From NCBI GenBank assembly GCA_964620125.1, contig CAZUGQ010000018.1:1-64000 (forward strand): 64,000 nucleotides of DNA. Reading direction: 5' to 3'. A model generated the notes under the pieces. The model was not told where the DNA came from and made no database searches. It saw only the letters and a program-made list of their open reading frames with translations. Position numbers and translations under genes: made by a program. The stretch's first letter is position 1, and each line of letters starts with the position of its first letter. Positions 53,709 through 62,941 of the stretch are shown in pieces. The DNA is from OLB6 sp964620125 (GTDB lineage: Bacteria; Bacteroidota; Ignavibacteria; Kapaibacteriales; Kapaibacteriaceae).

Positions 53709-56171
53709 ATGTTTGTTGGAAGACTGTTGCAACACATACTATTGTTCACCGCATTCCTTTGGGGGGTAGCCGCATTCGGATATCCTAACGGGATAGGAGG
53801 TGTATACCAGGGAGGTTGTGCAGGTGGTGCGTGCCATGGTGGAAATGCAAATGCAGCCACAACCTTAACGCTGACTGGCTCTACAACGGTAAAGGCCACT
53901 GCACTTGCTGCATTTACCCTCCGTGTAGCGCACCAAGCACAGCAAGCTGCTGGGTTCAATCTTGCGGTTACCAACTCGAACGGACAGAAGGTTGCGGGGC
54001 TTGCCAATGGTGCCAACAGCTACATCGTTAATGCGGACGAGCTGACCCACAATCAGCCAGTTGGATTTGGTGGCACGGGCGGCGCAGACTTTGCGTTCAC
54101 GTGGACTGCACCGGCAGCCCACGGTAGCTATACGATATATGCTGCAGGAAACGCGGTAAACAACAACAACAATGCTGGCGGTGACGTTTGGAACACCCGA
54201 AGCTGGCCGATCACTGTTACAGGTGCGACGATCACGGCACCAGCTGGATCCCCGGCCTATTGTGTGGGCGCATCGATAAACATCACATGGACGCAGACAG
54301 GAATCACAACGATTCGTATCGAATTGTCGAGAGACAACTTCATCAACACCACAGTCATTAACAACGGTATAGCAGCAACGGCGGGGCAGTACAATTACAC
54401 GATCCCCACAACGCTGGAAACCTCCAGCAACTACGTGATTCGACTCGTGAACACGGCAAATGGCGATGAGTTGGCCAGAACCAATCCGATGACAATCAGT
54501 GGTGCTCCAACAGTTGCTACACATCCACAGGATCAGAGCATCTGCGCTGGTCGTACCTTGAATCTGATTGCAGGCGGCACAGGCGCTAGCCTTACATATC
54601 AGTGGCGCAAGGGTGGGGTAAACATACCAGGTGCAAACGCTGGAACGTTGAGCATCCCCAACGCGCAAGAATCAGACGCTGGTAGCTACGACTGTGTGAT
54701 CACTTCATGCAATCAGAACGTAACGACGAACGCAGCAACCGTTACAATTCTGAAGAAACCCACGATTACCAAGGAAGTTAGCGGAGATACCGCCGTTTGT
54801 GAAGGGGCTATGCTTTCCTTTGCAGTCGAAGCCAGTGGCGACGGACTTGTGTATCAGTGGCTCTTCAACGGTACTCAACTTGTTGGTGCAAACAGCGCAA
54901 CATTGAATCTACCTGGAGTTGTGCTCAGTCAGGAGGGAACCTACCGCTGCGTGGTAACAGGTTTGTGTAGCCCTCCAGATTCGAGTGCACCGTTGGTGCT
55001 CAATATTCTTGAACCTGCAGCTATAACAGACCAGCCAACAGATGTTACCGTGAAGGTGGGAGAGAAGCTTACACTCACCGTAAAGGCCAGCGGCGAACAA
55101 CTACGATATCAATGGTTGCACAAGGGTGTACCAATTGCTGGTGCTACGTCGGCAACGTACACGGTGAACACGGTTGCGTTTGCAGATAGTGGTGCATATG
55201 CATGCCGTGTAGGCAACAACTGTGATTCAGTCCTGTCCAGGTCTGCCAAGGTAACGGTACTTCCTGCCACTGGCCCCGGCGTATTCGTGTTGGCATTCGA
55301 CACTCTGAACTTAGACGAGATTGGTCAGTGCGCAGGTGCAGATACAGTTATAGCGGGCTTACTCCGAAATGAAGGCGGCTCTCCAGTCGAGATCACGTCT
55401 GCAAGTACGGAGCCGTCAGCAGTGCTAGCCATCGGCGGTGTAACGTTCCCTGTTGTACTCCAGCCTGGGGCAGCAATTGATGTTCAGATCATTGTTACTC
55501 CAACCGATGATTCTCCAATCAATGCACAGGCAACGTTTTTTGCACAAGGTGGAAATCTGAAGTTTACCGTGCTGTCGGGTGTTCGGCCGGACCTCTCGTT
55601 TGACGCTGATACCATTACATTTCCGTCGGGAATGGTGGGTGCGCAACAGGCTATTGTAACTCTTCCACTTCCATGCCCACAGGCAATGGTTACCGACGTA
55701 ACCATCAGCGGACCAGGAGCTGCCACGTTTGCCATCGATTCGTTTGGCATCGGCAGCGACGCTGAGGTGCCCTTGATGGTGAACCAAGGTAACGCCGTTA
55801 CCGTTTGGGTACGAACTACGCAAGAGACTGGTAGCGACGCCGTATTGCGTATTGCAAGCACGGCAGGTGCGGCACAGGTTGTGCTGCGCAGAGGCGAAGT
55901 GAACAGTGTTGAAGAGTACACAAGCATACCAGGAATGGCCGTGTGGCCAAATCCGATGACGGATCATCTGGTAATCAATATGCCATCCGAAGCTCCAACC
56001 CGCGTGCAGGTGTTTACCGTGCTCGGCAGCCAGGTTCAGGAGTTGTTTGCTAACGGCGATGTTCGTTGGGATGGTCGGGACCGATCGGGGCAACTCCAGA
56101 ATTCGGGCTTGTACATCCTGCTCATAGAACACGACGGGCGTGCAGCAATGGCCAAGGTTCTAATCAAGTAG
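53709..56171 (+). CDS. Large exported Ig-domain protein with type IX-like C-terminal domain
   Basis: 820-residue secreted protein. Signal peptide 1-22; then a choice-of-anchor V-like domain (about 25-170) with an unusual CAGGACH where a heme-type CxxCH is normal. A beta domain follows (SPAYCVGASINITWTQTG), then three Ig-like domains at about 270-520 (each with YQW and a GxYxC-type strand). An ASH-like segment runs about 520-730. The final 90 residues read VWPNPMTDHLVINM, LGSQVQELF and SGLYILLIEHDGR, a type A T9SS sorting domain. It is likely delivered to the surface, for adhesion or matrix roles. Confidence 0.82.
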   Translation: MFVGRLLQHILLFTAFLWGVAAFGYPNGIGGVYQGGCAGGACHGGNANAATTLTLTGSTTVKATALAAFTLRVAHQAQQAAGFNLAVTNSNGQKVAGLANGANSYIVNADELTHNQPVGFGGTGGADFAFTWTAPAAHGSYTIYAAGNAVNNNNNAGGDVWNTRSWPITVTGATITAPAGSPAYCVGASINITWTQTGITTIRIELSRDNFINTTVINNGIAATAGQYNYTIPTTLETSSNYVIRLVNTANGDELARTNPMTISGAPTVATHPQDQSICAGRTLNLIAGGTGASLTYQWRKGGVNIPGANAGTLSIPNAQESDAGSYDCVITSCNQNVTTNAATVTILKKPTITKEVSGDTAVCEGAMLSFAVEASGDGLVYQWLFNGTQLVGANSATLNLPGVVLSQEGTYRCVVTGLCSPPDSSAPLVLNILEPAAITDQPTDVTVKVGEKLTLTVKASGEQLRYQWLHKGVPIAGATSATYTVNTVAFADSGAYACRVGNNCDSVLSRSAKVTVLPATGPGVFVLAFDTLNLDEIGQCAGADTVIAGLLRNEGGSPVEITSASTEPSAVLAIGGVTFPVVLQPGAAIDVQIIVTPTDDSPINAQATFFAQGGNLKFTVLSGVRPDLSFDADTITFPSGMVGAQQAIVTLPLPCPQAMVTDVTISGPGAATFAIDSFGIGSDAEVPLMVNQGNAVTVWVRTTQETGSDAVLRIASTAGAAQVVLRRGEVNSVEEYTSIPGMAVWPNPMTDHLVINMPSEAPTRVQVFTVLGSQVQELFANGDVRWDGRDRSGQLQNSGLYILLIEHDGRAAMAKVLIK

Positions 56172-56186
56172 TTGTCCGTAAAAGAG

Positions 56187-56222
56187 AAGAAGGGGAGTCT
56201 GCATCAGCAAGCTCCCCTTCTT
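56187..56222. terminator. Bidirectional terminator between convergent genes
   Basis: AAGAAGGGGAG and CTCCCCTTCTT form an 11-bp perfect stem with a 14-base loop. A short T run follows on both strands (TTATGCTTT to the right, CTCTTTTAC to the left). It can stop transcripts of the Ig protein from the left and of gdhA from the right. Confidence 0.75.
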
Positions 56223-56242
56223 TATGCTTTGTGCCGGTAGTG

Positions 56243-57703
56243 CTACGGGAAGATACCCAGCAGCTCGTATGACTGACCGATCTTCTGGATGGAATTCACA
56301 AACGCAGCGGTACGCATGTCGTTAAAGCGTTTGTCTTGCCGCATCGTGTCCATGATAGCATGATAGGCACCGATCATCGTGTCTTCGAGGCCAGAGTTTA
56401 CAATGTCCTCTTCGTCTGCTCCTCGCGCTACGATCATGCGTTCGTGGGTAGCCAACGACTTGCCTGTAAGGCGCTCGATGGTATCAATTAAGCGAGTGTT
56501 TGATCCTTCTTCGAAGCGCTTATCAAGCCGACCAAACCTGACGTGCGAAATATTCTTCAACCATTCAAAGTACGACACGATAACGCCGCCAGCGTTAACG
56601 TACATGTCTGGCATCAGGAAAACGCCCTTCTTAAGTAGGATTTCTTCCGCAACGGATGTAACGGGGCCATTTGCCCCTTCAACAATCATCTTGGCCTTGA
56701 TGTTAGGCGCATTGTCCTTGTAGATCTGAGATTCAAGAGCAGCAGGAACCAGGATGTCGCAAGCATGTTCCAGCACACTCGCTGCATGTTTTACCGTTTT
56801 GGCACCACTGAAGTTGGTAATGGAACCGGTCTCCCTGCGGTGCTTGTCAAGGGCTTCTACATCAATGCCCTTATCATTTACCACAGCTCCGTCGTACTCG
56901 ATAACACCGATCACTGTTGCACCACCTTCTTGCAGGAATTTGGCAGCGTGGTATCCCACATTTCCAAAGCCTTGCACGATCACGGTCTTGTTGGACAGTC
57001 CAGTGGACATTTTTAGGCGTTTCATCAGAGCGGAGTCGTTCACGGCTTCGCGTGTTGCAAAGAACAGGCCTCGACCTGTTGCAGCTGTGCGGCCTCGAAC
57101 TCCACCTTGACCAACTGGCTTGCCGGTTACGCATGCCAGCGCATTGATGTTGTCCTTTTCGAAGGTTTGGTACGTGTCCGCAATCCACGCCATTTCGCGA
57201 GCACCTGTGCCGTAGTCAGGAGCTGGTACGTCGGTGGAAGGACCAATGAAGTTTTTCTTGATGAGTTCTACCGTGTATCGCCGAGTGATCCGTTCCAATT
57301 CATCGGCCGTGTATTGTTTGGGGTCTATTCTAATACCACCCTTGCCCCCCCCAAAGGGAACATCAACAACGGCACACTTGTACGTCATGAGCGCTGCCAG
57401 AGCTTCAACTTCTTCCTGATCTACGGTAGGAGCATAACGAATGCCACCCTTGCACGGCAGCTTGTGGTGGCTATGTTCGGCGCGCCAGGCTTGTACTACT
57501 TGGATGTCTCCCTTGATTCGCACGGGAAACTGCATGTAGTACACAGAGTTGCATACCCGTATCTGGTTGATAAGGCCGGGCGGCAGATTAAGGAACCGAG
57601 CTGCTTTTTCGAAGTAGTAGTTAACGGAAGCAAGAAATGGCTGCGATCCGTGTGGGATACCTGCTGATGCCGTTGCTTTCGGCTTTTTGGAGCCAGAGGC
57701 CAT
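56243..57703 (-). CDS. gdhA: Glutamate (Glu/Leu/Phe/Val) dehydrogenase
   Basis: Oxidatively deaminates glutamate or reverses this. Substrate loop KLPCKGGIRYAP, catalytic lysine in PFGGGKGGI and Rossmann motif VQGFGNVGYHAA are clear. Length 486 includes an N-terminal extension of about 40 residues rich in Lys, Ser and Ala before the core. Related enzymes use leucine, phenylalanine or valine, so gene symbol and substrate are by analogy. ATG at 57703 with GGACAGG upstream. It follows hppD by 48 bases and may share the transcript. Confidence 0.92.
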   Translation of the reverse strand: MASGSKKPKATASAGIPHGSQPFLASVNYYFEKAARFLNLPPGLINQIRVCNSVYYMQFPVRIKGDIQVVQAWRAEHSHHKLPCKGGIRYAPTVDQEEVEALAALMTYKCAVVDVPFGGGKGGIRIDPKQYTADELERITRRYTVELIKKNFIGPSTDVPAPDYGTGAREMAWIADTYQTFEKDNINALACVTGKPVGQGGVRGRTAATGRGLFFATREAVNDSALMKRLKMSTGLSNKTVIVQGFGNVGYHAAKFLQEGGATVIGVIEYDGAVVNDKGIDVEALDKHRRETGSITNFSGAKTVKHAASVLEHACDILVPAALESQIYKDNAPNIKAKMIVEGANGPVTSVAEEILLKKGVFLMPDMYVNAGGVIVSYFEWLKNISHVRFGRLDKRFEEGSNTRLIDTIERLTGKSLATHERMIVARGADEEDIVNSGLEDTMIGAYHAIMDTMRQDKRFNDMRTAAFVNSIQKIGQSYELLGIFP

Positions 57704-57751
57704 ATGCCTGTCCTGGTGGTTGAGTTGTGATGGAATCGTGGGTTGTTCGTA

Positions 57752-58879
57752 TTAGAGGTTACCCCTTCGAGCCTGTTCGCGTTCAATGCTCTCGAATAAT
57801 GCTTTGAAGTTTCCTTTGCCGAATGACCGAGCCCCCTTCCGCTGAATGATCTCGTAGAACAATGTTGGTCTATCCTCAACGGGTTTAGTGAAAATCTGCA
57901 GGAGATACCCTTCATCGTCGCGGTCAACTAGAATGTTTAGCGCACGCAAGGCGGAAAGGTCTTCATCGATGGCTCCAACGCGATCAAGCAGGTCATCGTA
58001 GTATGTGTTGGGGACTTCCAGGAATTGAACACCACGCCTGCGAAGTTCGCCAACGGTGTGCAGAATGTCGTTGGTTGCAAGGGCAATGTGCTGCACACCG
58101 GGACCGTGGTAGAATTCGAGGTACTCTTCGATCTGACTCTTTTTCTTTCCGGTTGCCGGTTCGTTAATCGGGAATTTGATATAGCCGTTGCCGTTCGACA
58201 TCACCTTGCTCATGAGAGCAGAGTACTCGGTAGATATATCGTTGTCATCGAAGGTGAGGAGCAGCTTGAAGCCCATTACGTCCTCGTAGAAGGCAACCCA
58301 TTCATTCATCTTTCCTAACTCAACATTGCCAACACAGTGGTCCACGTGCAACAGGCCTACAGGTTGCGTGGAGTATTCGTCACTCCACGGTTCATATCCC
58401 GGCATGAATGGTCCATTGTAGTTGCGGCGCTCAACAAAGGTGTGGATTGTGTCGCCGTATGTGTGAATGGCAGAGAGTACCACCTGGCCAAACCTGTCTG
58501 TATGAGGTGTTGGTTCCATGGCACTTCTTGCACCTCTACGTGTTGTTTCCCTCCACGATGCCGCAGCATCGTCAACCCACAGAGCAAGAACGCGAACACC
58601 GTCGCCATGCTTTCGGATGTGGTCACTCATGAAGTGATCCGGATGCAGTGGTGTAGTGAGCACCAGTCGCACCTTGCCTTGCTGGAGCACATACGAGGCA
58701 TAGTCACGTACGCCAGTCTCTGGTCCCGCATAAGCAATGAGTTGGAAGCCAAACGCTGTTCGATAGAAGTATGCGGCTTGCTTGGCGTTGCCTACATAGA
58801 ACTCAATGAAGTCAGTGCCGTTGATCGGTAAAAAGTCTTTGGTTTCTTGAGCTACGTCAAGTGTTTCAACTGTGTCCAT
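57752..58879 (-). CDS. hppD: 4-hydroxyphenylpyruvate dioxygenase
   Basis: Converts 4-hydroxyphenylpyruvate to homogentisate in tyrosine breakdown (and tocopherol- or pyomelanin-type routes). Two vicinal-oxygen-chelate halves are seen. Iron ligands are His in LLHVDHCVGNVE, His in GPGVQHIALAT and Glu in LFYEIIQRKGA. 375 residues from the ATG at 58879 is a typical length; upstream in-frame codons to 58963 overlap hisC and are not family-like. Ten bases separate it from the hisC stop. Homogentisate dioxygenase is not in the window. Confidence 0.94.
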   Translation of the reverse strand: MDTVETLDVAQETKDFLPINGTDFIEFYVGNAKQAAYFYRTAFGFQLIAYAGPETGVRDYASYVLQQGKVRLVLTTPLHPDHFMSDHIRKHGDGVRVLALWVDDAAASWRETTRRGARSAMEPTPHTDRFGQVVLSAIHTYGDTIHTFVERRNYNGPFMPGYEPWSDEYSTQPVGLLHVDHCVGNVELGKMNEWVAFYEDVMGFKLLLTFDDNDISTEYSALMSKVMSNGNGYIKFPINEPATGKKKSQIEEYLEFYHGPGVQHIALATNDILHTVGELRRRGVQFLEVPNTYYDDLLDRVGAIDEDLSALRALNILVDRDDEGYLLQIFTKPVEDRPTLFYEIIQRKGARSFGKGNFKALFESIEREQARRGNL

Positions 58880-58889
58880 AATGATGTTC

Positions 58890-59999
58890 TTACTGATGCA
58901 CAAAACTTTCAGACAGCTCGGCCAGTGCCACGGCCAAGCGTTCGTTCTGTTCGGGCGTCCCAATCGAAATGCGCAAGCAATGGGGCAACCCGAAGCCTGA
59001 TAGTGGGCGCGTTATGAATCCTCGACTCAGTAATGTGGTAAACAGCGACGATGCCACGTTGGAATCACCTGCATCCACAAAAACAAAATTCGCTACGCTA
59101 TTCGACGTAACGTAGCCACTCTCACGAGCTGTTGACTGGAGCAGTCCCATGCCCTGTACGGTGTGCTGGACCGTCATTCGCACATGGTCCTGATCGGAGA
59201 GGGCGGCAATGGCCGCTGCACAGCCGATGCCGTTGGGATCAAATGGGAGTTTCGTTTTGTGCAACCAACGTACAACGTTCGGATGCCCTACGGCATAACC
59301 AACACGCATCGCCGCCAAACCATACGCCTTGGAGAAGGTGCGAAGTGTGAGAACGTTCGGATGTTCAAGCTCAAGACCGGTACCATACGTGTCCGGAACC
59401 ATTGCCGAGGCATACTCCACATACGCTTCATCAATCACCAGCAGGGTGTGTGGGCGGAGCCGTTCCACCAGATACACAAGCTCGTGGCGGGAAACATGCG
59501 TACCAGTGGGGTTGTTTGGATTGGGTAGATATACAACCTTGGTGCTAGAATCAATGGAAGCGGCAAGCGCCTCTACATCAAACCGATAGTCGGCAGTCTG
59601 TGCCACATATCGAGGCTGGCGGCCTGCAGACTGTACGGCGATGCCAAAGCTTACAAAGCCCCCTTCACACGAGAGCGCTGTTTCACCAGGCAAGAGAAAG
59701 GTGTGCAAGATCTGGTGAATCAGCGCATCGCTACCGTTGTTAACGGCAATCCCATCCGCAGATACTGCATGGTAGCTGCTTAGTGCTTCCCGTAATTCTC
59801 TGCCCCCGTCGTTGTAGCGGTGTGCAAACTGCAAGGCTTTGGAGGCTGCTTCAAGAGCTTTGGCCGACGGACCGAAGGGGTTTTCGTTCGATGCAAGCTT
59901 CTCAAGTCTGTCCAACCCGTACGTCCGCCTGATCTCCTCCACCGACGCACCTGGCGTATATGCCGAAACATCGTTAAGGTGCTCAGGTCCGGTAATCAT
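58890..59999 (-). CDS. hisC: Histidinol-phosphate / aromatic aminotransferase
   Basis: PLP aminotransferase of the HisC family, 369 residues. PNPNNPTGTHV, the aspartate and tyrosine of VIDEAYVEYA, TFSKAYGLAAMRVGY with the PLP lysine, and the arginine anchor near the end (LRISIGT) are present. HisC2-like proteins also transaminate tyrosine and phenylalanine. Because the next gene is 4-hydroxyphenylpyruvate dioxygenase, a role as tyrosine aminotransferase is likely here, with or without histidine synthesis. No ribosome site precedes the ATG, only a perfect -7 element five bases away. Confidence 0.85.
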   Translation of the reverse strand: MITGPEHLNDVSAYTPGASVEEIRRTYGLDRLEKLASNENPFGPSAKALEAASKALQFAHRYNDGGRELREALSSYHAVSADGIAVNNGSDALIHQILHTFLLPGETALSCEGGFVSFGIAVQSAGRQPRYVAQTADYRFDVEALAASIDSSTKVVYLPNPNNPTGTHVSRHELVYLVERLRPHTLLVIDEAYVEYASAMVPDTYGTGLELEHPNVLTLRTFSKAYGLAAMRVGYAVGHPNVVRWLHKTKLPFDPNGIGCAAAIAALSDQDHVRMTVQHTVQGMGLLQSTARESGYVTSNSVANFVFVDAGDSNVASSLFTTLLSRGFITRPLSGFGLPHCLRISIGTPEQNERLAVALAELSESFVHQ

Positions 60000-60004
60000 G
60001 GCCG

Positions 60005-60012
60005 CAAAAGTA
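60005..60012 (-). promoter_or_regulatory. Candidate -7 element abutting the hisC start
   Basis: Minus-strand TACTTTTG, a perfect TAnnTTTG match, then CGGCC and the ATG. The message would start at or next to the start codon. Confidence 0.5.
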
Positions 60013-60030
60013 CGAATTGGCAGCCCTCTC

Positions 60031-60038
60031 TATCTTCG
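60031..60038 (+). promoter_or_regulatory. Candidate -7 element abutting the ansA start
   Basis: TATCTTCG, one mismatch, then TTGCC and the ATG. It mirrors the divergent hisC element within a 44-base gap. Confidence 0.4.
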
Positions 60039-60043
60039 TTGCC

Positions 60044-61042
60044 ATGCTCCCCAAAATCGTGGTTGTTTTTACCGGCGGAACCATCGCGTCTGCCCTCGAT
60101 GAAGCCTTCGGAGGCGTTGTCCCCACGTTGTCTGGCGGGCAGATTCTGGAGCGAATCCCTGAGGCACACGAGCTGGCAGCCCTGACGGTGCATGAGTTTG
60201 GCACATACCCGGGCCCACACATGACGCCTGATCGGATGCTCGACCTTCGCAACGTTGTTCAAGCCTACGCCAACGACTCCACCGTCCATGGTATCGTGAT
60301 AACCCATGGAACCGATACCCTTGAAGAAACGGCATACTTGCTGGACAGCACGCTGCACACCGATAAGCCGGTGGTTGTGATCGGTGCTATGCGCAATTCT
60401 TCCGAGCCGGACTGGGATGGTCCGCGCAACCTGCGCGACGCTATTCTACTAGCCGCTCACCCAGCCTCACGGAATATGGGTACAATGGTTTGCCTTGGTG
60501 GTGAAATCTTGGCGGCTTCGGAAGCAACAAAGGCCGACACGCAGGACGTATCCACGTTTGCAAGCCTCAACTTTGGTCCTCTTGGCCGAGTTACCAACGG
60601 GCATGTTCTCTACCATCGCCGTCCGCTTCACCGTGAAGTGTTTTCGGTTACCTCCCTTCCACCATTCGTCCCGCTGCTCAAATGTTATGCTGGCATGGAC
60701 AGGTGGTTGGTAGACGCGTGTGTGCACCACGGTGCATCGGGTCTGGTAATCGAAGCGTTCGGTGTTGGGAACGTAACTCCGCAGGTATACTATGCGCTGG
60801 TAGATGCCGTTGGAAAGGGGCTTCCGGTGGTGTTGGTTTCGCGATGTCCCGTTGGCCGTGTTGAACATGTGTACGCCTATGAGGGAGCGGGACTCCAGTT
60901 GCATCGTGCGGGCGTGATCTTTGCCGACTACCTTAACGGGCCGAAGGCCAGGATTAAACTGCTTTGTGCTGTTGGTGCCGGCAGTTCACTTGAAGAGATC
61001 CGGCAGAGCTTTGAGTGGGTAGAGCGCGTGGAGGATCGTTGA
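60044..61042 (+). CDS. ansA: L-asparaginase, type I
   Basis: Hydrolyses asparagine to aspartate and ammonia. The first catalytic threonine is in VVFTGGTIAS, the second in VITHGTDTLEETAYLL. Lack of a signal peptide makes it a cytoplasmic type I enzyme (AnsA) of 332 residues. ATG at 60044 is preferred; nine earlier in-frame codons from 60017 overlap the divergent promoter region. Its TGA overlaps the alr ATG (TGATG). It heads the ansA-alr-scpA-scpB transcript. Confidence 0.93.
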   Translation: MLPKIVVVFTGGTIASALDEAFGGVVPTLSGGQILERIPEAHELAALTVHEFGTYPGPHMTPDRMLDLRNVVQAYANDSTVHGIVITHGTDTLEETAYLLDSTLHTDKPVVVIGAMRNSSEPDWDGPRNLRDAILLAAHPASRNMGTMVCLGGEILAASEATKADTQDVSTFASLNFGPLGRVTNGHVLYHRRPLHREVFSVTSLPPFVPLLKCYAGMDRWLVDACVHHGASGLVIEAFGVGNVTPQVYYALVDAVGKGLPVVLVSRCPVGRVEHVYAYEGAGLQLHRAGVIFADYLNGPKARIKLLCAVGAGSSLEEIRQSFEWVERVEDR

Positions 61043-62166
61043 TGCGCAGTACCGTTGCCCACATCAATCTTGATGCCTTGCGGTGGAATCTTACGATGAT
61101 ACGCCGCAAGGCAGGTTCAGCAGCCGTATGTGCCATGGTGAAAGCGAATGCTTACGGACATGGCTTGGTTCCCATTGCTCGCGCGTTGGTTGCGGATGGC
61201 GTTGACTTTCTCGGCGTTGCCTTGGTTGACGAAGCCGTGGCTCTGCGAGAAGCCGGTATTACCATCCCAATTCTTGTGCTAACGCCAAACGAGGATCACG
61301 AGGCAGGCTTAATTGTTCGACATGAGTTAACACCGGTTATTTGTTCTCTTGAGCAGGCGCGCCTGCTGGCGCATGCGGCATCAATGGAGCACATGGTGCT
61401 TCAGGGCCACCTGTATGTAGACACGGGAATGAGGCGCGATGGGGTGCCGTTCCATGATGCGCCCGAAGTACTCGCACAGATGGACACGCTTGCCAACCTG
61501 GATATTGTAGGCATCTGCACGCACTTTGCCACGAGTGACGTGCCGCACGATGAGTTCCTTAGCGAGCAGCTTGATCGTTTTAACCACCTTCTGTCGAAAT
61601 TCCGCGAGCACGGCCGTACCTTTGCCCACATCCATGCTGCCAACACGGGAGCGCTGTGGCAAGCAGACAAGAGCGCGTTTACTCTGGTACGGCCAGGTTT
61701 GTCTTTGTATGGTTATGCCAATCCGCCCGATCCAGAAGTGCACCTGCGGCCTGTAATGTCCATCACGTCCCGCGTATTATCAAAAAGGCGAGTGTGGCCA
61801 GGGGAGACGATTAGTTATGGACGTCGGTACATGACGTCGGCCGAAGCTACCATCTGTACCGTACCCATTGGTTATGGCGATGGCTACCTGCGTATCCTTA
61901 CCAACAGGGCATGGTGCCTTATTGGTGGCCATCGGTACCCCGTGGTTGGTACGGTATGTATGGACGAAATCATGGTCAATGTAGGCGATGCCGACGTGAA
62001 TGTGGGGGATGAGGTAGTGTTGCTTGGTGTGCAGGCAGCACCAGATGGACGTGTTCAGAGCATCGACGCAACGGACATAGCAATGTGGGCAGAGACGATT
62101 CCATACGAGATCACAACAGCCGTCAGTGCTCGCATACCTCGCGTGTACGTGCAGGAGGGGGAATAA
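61042..62166 (+). CDS. alr: Alanine racemase
   Basis: PLP enzyme that makes D-alanine for peptidoglycan. MVKANAYGHGL contains the PLP lysine, VDTGMRRDG lies in the barrel and PIGYGDGYLR holds the second catalytic tyrosine region. Length 374 fits. GGAGG lies seven bases before the ATG, which overlaps the ansA stop by one base. Followed after one base by scpA, so cell-wall precursor supply and chromosome condensation genes are cotranscribed. Confidence 0.96.
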   Translation: MRSTVAHINLDALRWNLTMIRRKAGSAAVCAMVKANAYGHGLVPIARALVADGVDFLGVALVDEAVALREAGITIPILVLTPNEDHEAGLIVRHELTPVICSLEQARLLAHAASMEHMVLQGHLYVDTGMRRDGVPFHDAPEVLAQMDTLANLDIVGICTHFATSDVPHDEFLSEQLDRFNHLLSKFREHGRTFAHIHAANTGALWQADKSAFTLVRPGLSLYGYANPPDPEVHLRPVMSITSRVLSKRRVWPGETISYGRRYMTSAEATICTVPIGYGDGYLRILTNRAWCLIGGHRYPVVGTVCMDEIMVNVGDADVNVGDEVVLLGVQAAPDGRVQSIDATDIAMWAETIPYEITTAVSARIPRVYVQEGE

Positions 62167-62167
62167 C

Positions 62168-62941
62168 ATGCTGAACGTTCGGCTCAACAACTTCGAAGGT
62201 CCGCTGGACTTGCTGTTGTTCTTCATCCGAAGGGATGAGCTTGACATTTACGACATACCCATTGCTTCGATAACCCAGGAGTTCCTCGAGTATGTGCGGG
62301 TGATGGAGCTGCTCGATCTTGAGCTTGCCGGCGAGTTCGTTGTGATGGCATCCATGTTAGTGCAGATCAAGGCACAAATGCTGTTACCGCGCGACGAGCG
62401 AGCCGATAGAGCAGCGGACGGCGTGGACGATGCGGACCCACGCGCTGAGCTTGTTCGCAGACTGCTGGAATACAAACGTTTCAAGGAAGCCTCAGAACAC
62501 CTTACAACACAGGCAGAAGAACAGCGCTACGTCTTGTACCGCCAAATTTTCGAAGCGGAAGCGATTCATGCCGAAGAGTCGGGTACCTACCGCAATGCAA
62601 CGCTGTTCGACCTGCTCAAGGCACTGAAGCGGGCCATCGATCGGGCTCCCGAAGAGTCCGATCCGCATGTGATTACCCGCTACCCCATCACCGTAGAAGA
62701 GAAATCCGAGGAGATCTTACACCTTCTCCGTGCGCGACCAAGCGTGCGGTTCTTTGAGCTCATTACCGGCCATTCGCGTGCGCACATTGTGGTTACGTTC
62801 TTGGCGTTACTAGAACTCGCCAAGAATCATCACATTCGAGTGCAGCAGGACGAGCGCTTTGACGACATTGTGATCGCGGCCAGGTATGGCGATGAGGATA
62901 TGGCGGAAGCCACTACACCCGAGATGACTGAACATGACTGA
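62168..62941 (+). CDS. scpA: Segregation and condensation protein A
   Basis: Kleisin subunit that bridges the SMC heads of the bacterial condensin. It begins NVRLNNFEGPLDLLLFFIRRDELDIYDIPI, continues with EFVVMASMLVQIKAQMLLPR, and ends in the winged-helix region (VVTFLALLELAKNH). Length 257 is normal. AGGAGG-type site directly upstream. The following scpB start overlaps its end by 8 bases. Confidence 0.95.
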   Translation: MLNVRLNNFEGPLDLLLFFIRRDELDIYDIPIASITQEFLEYVRVMELLDLELAGEFVVMASMLVQIKAQMLLPRDERADRAADGVDDADPRAELVRRLLEYKRFKEASEHLTTQAEEQRYVLYRQIFEAEAIHAEESGTYRNATLFDLLKALKRAIDRAPEESDPHVITRYPITVEEKSEEILHLLRARPSVRFFELITGHSRAHIVVTFLALLELAKNHHIRVQQDERFDDIVIAARYGDEDMAEATTPEMTEHD

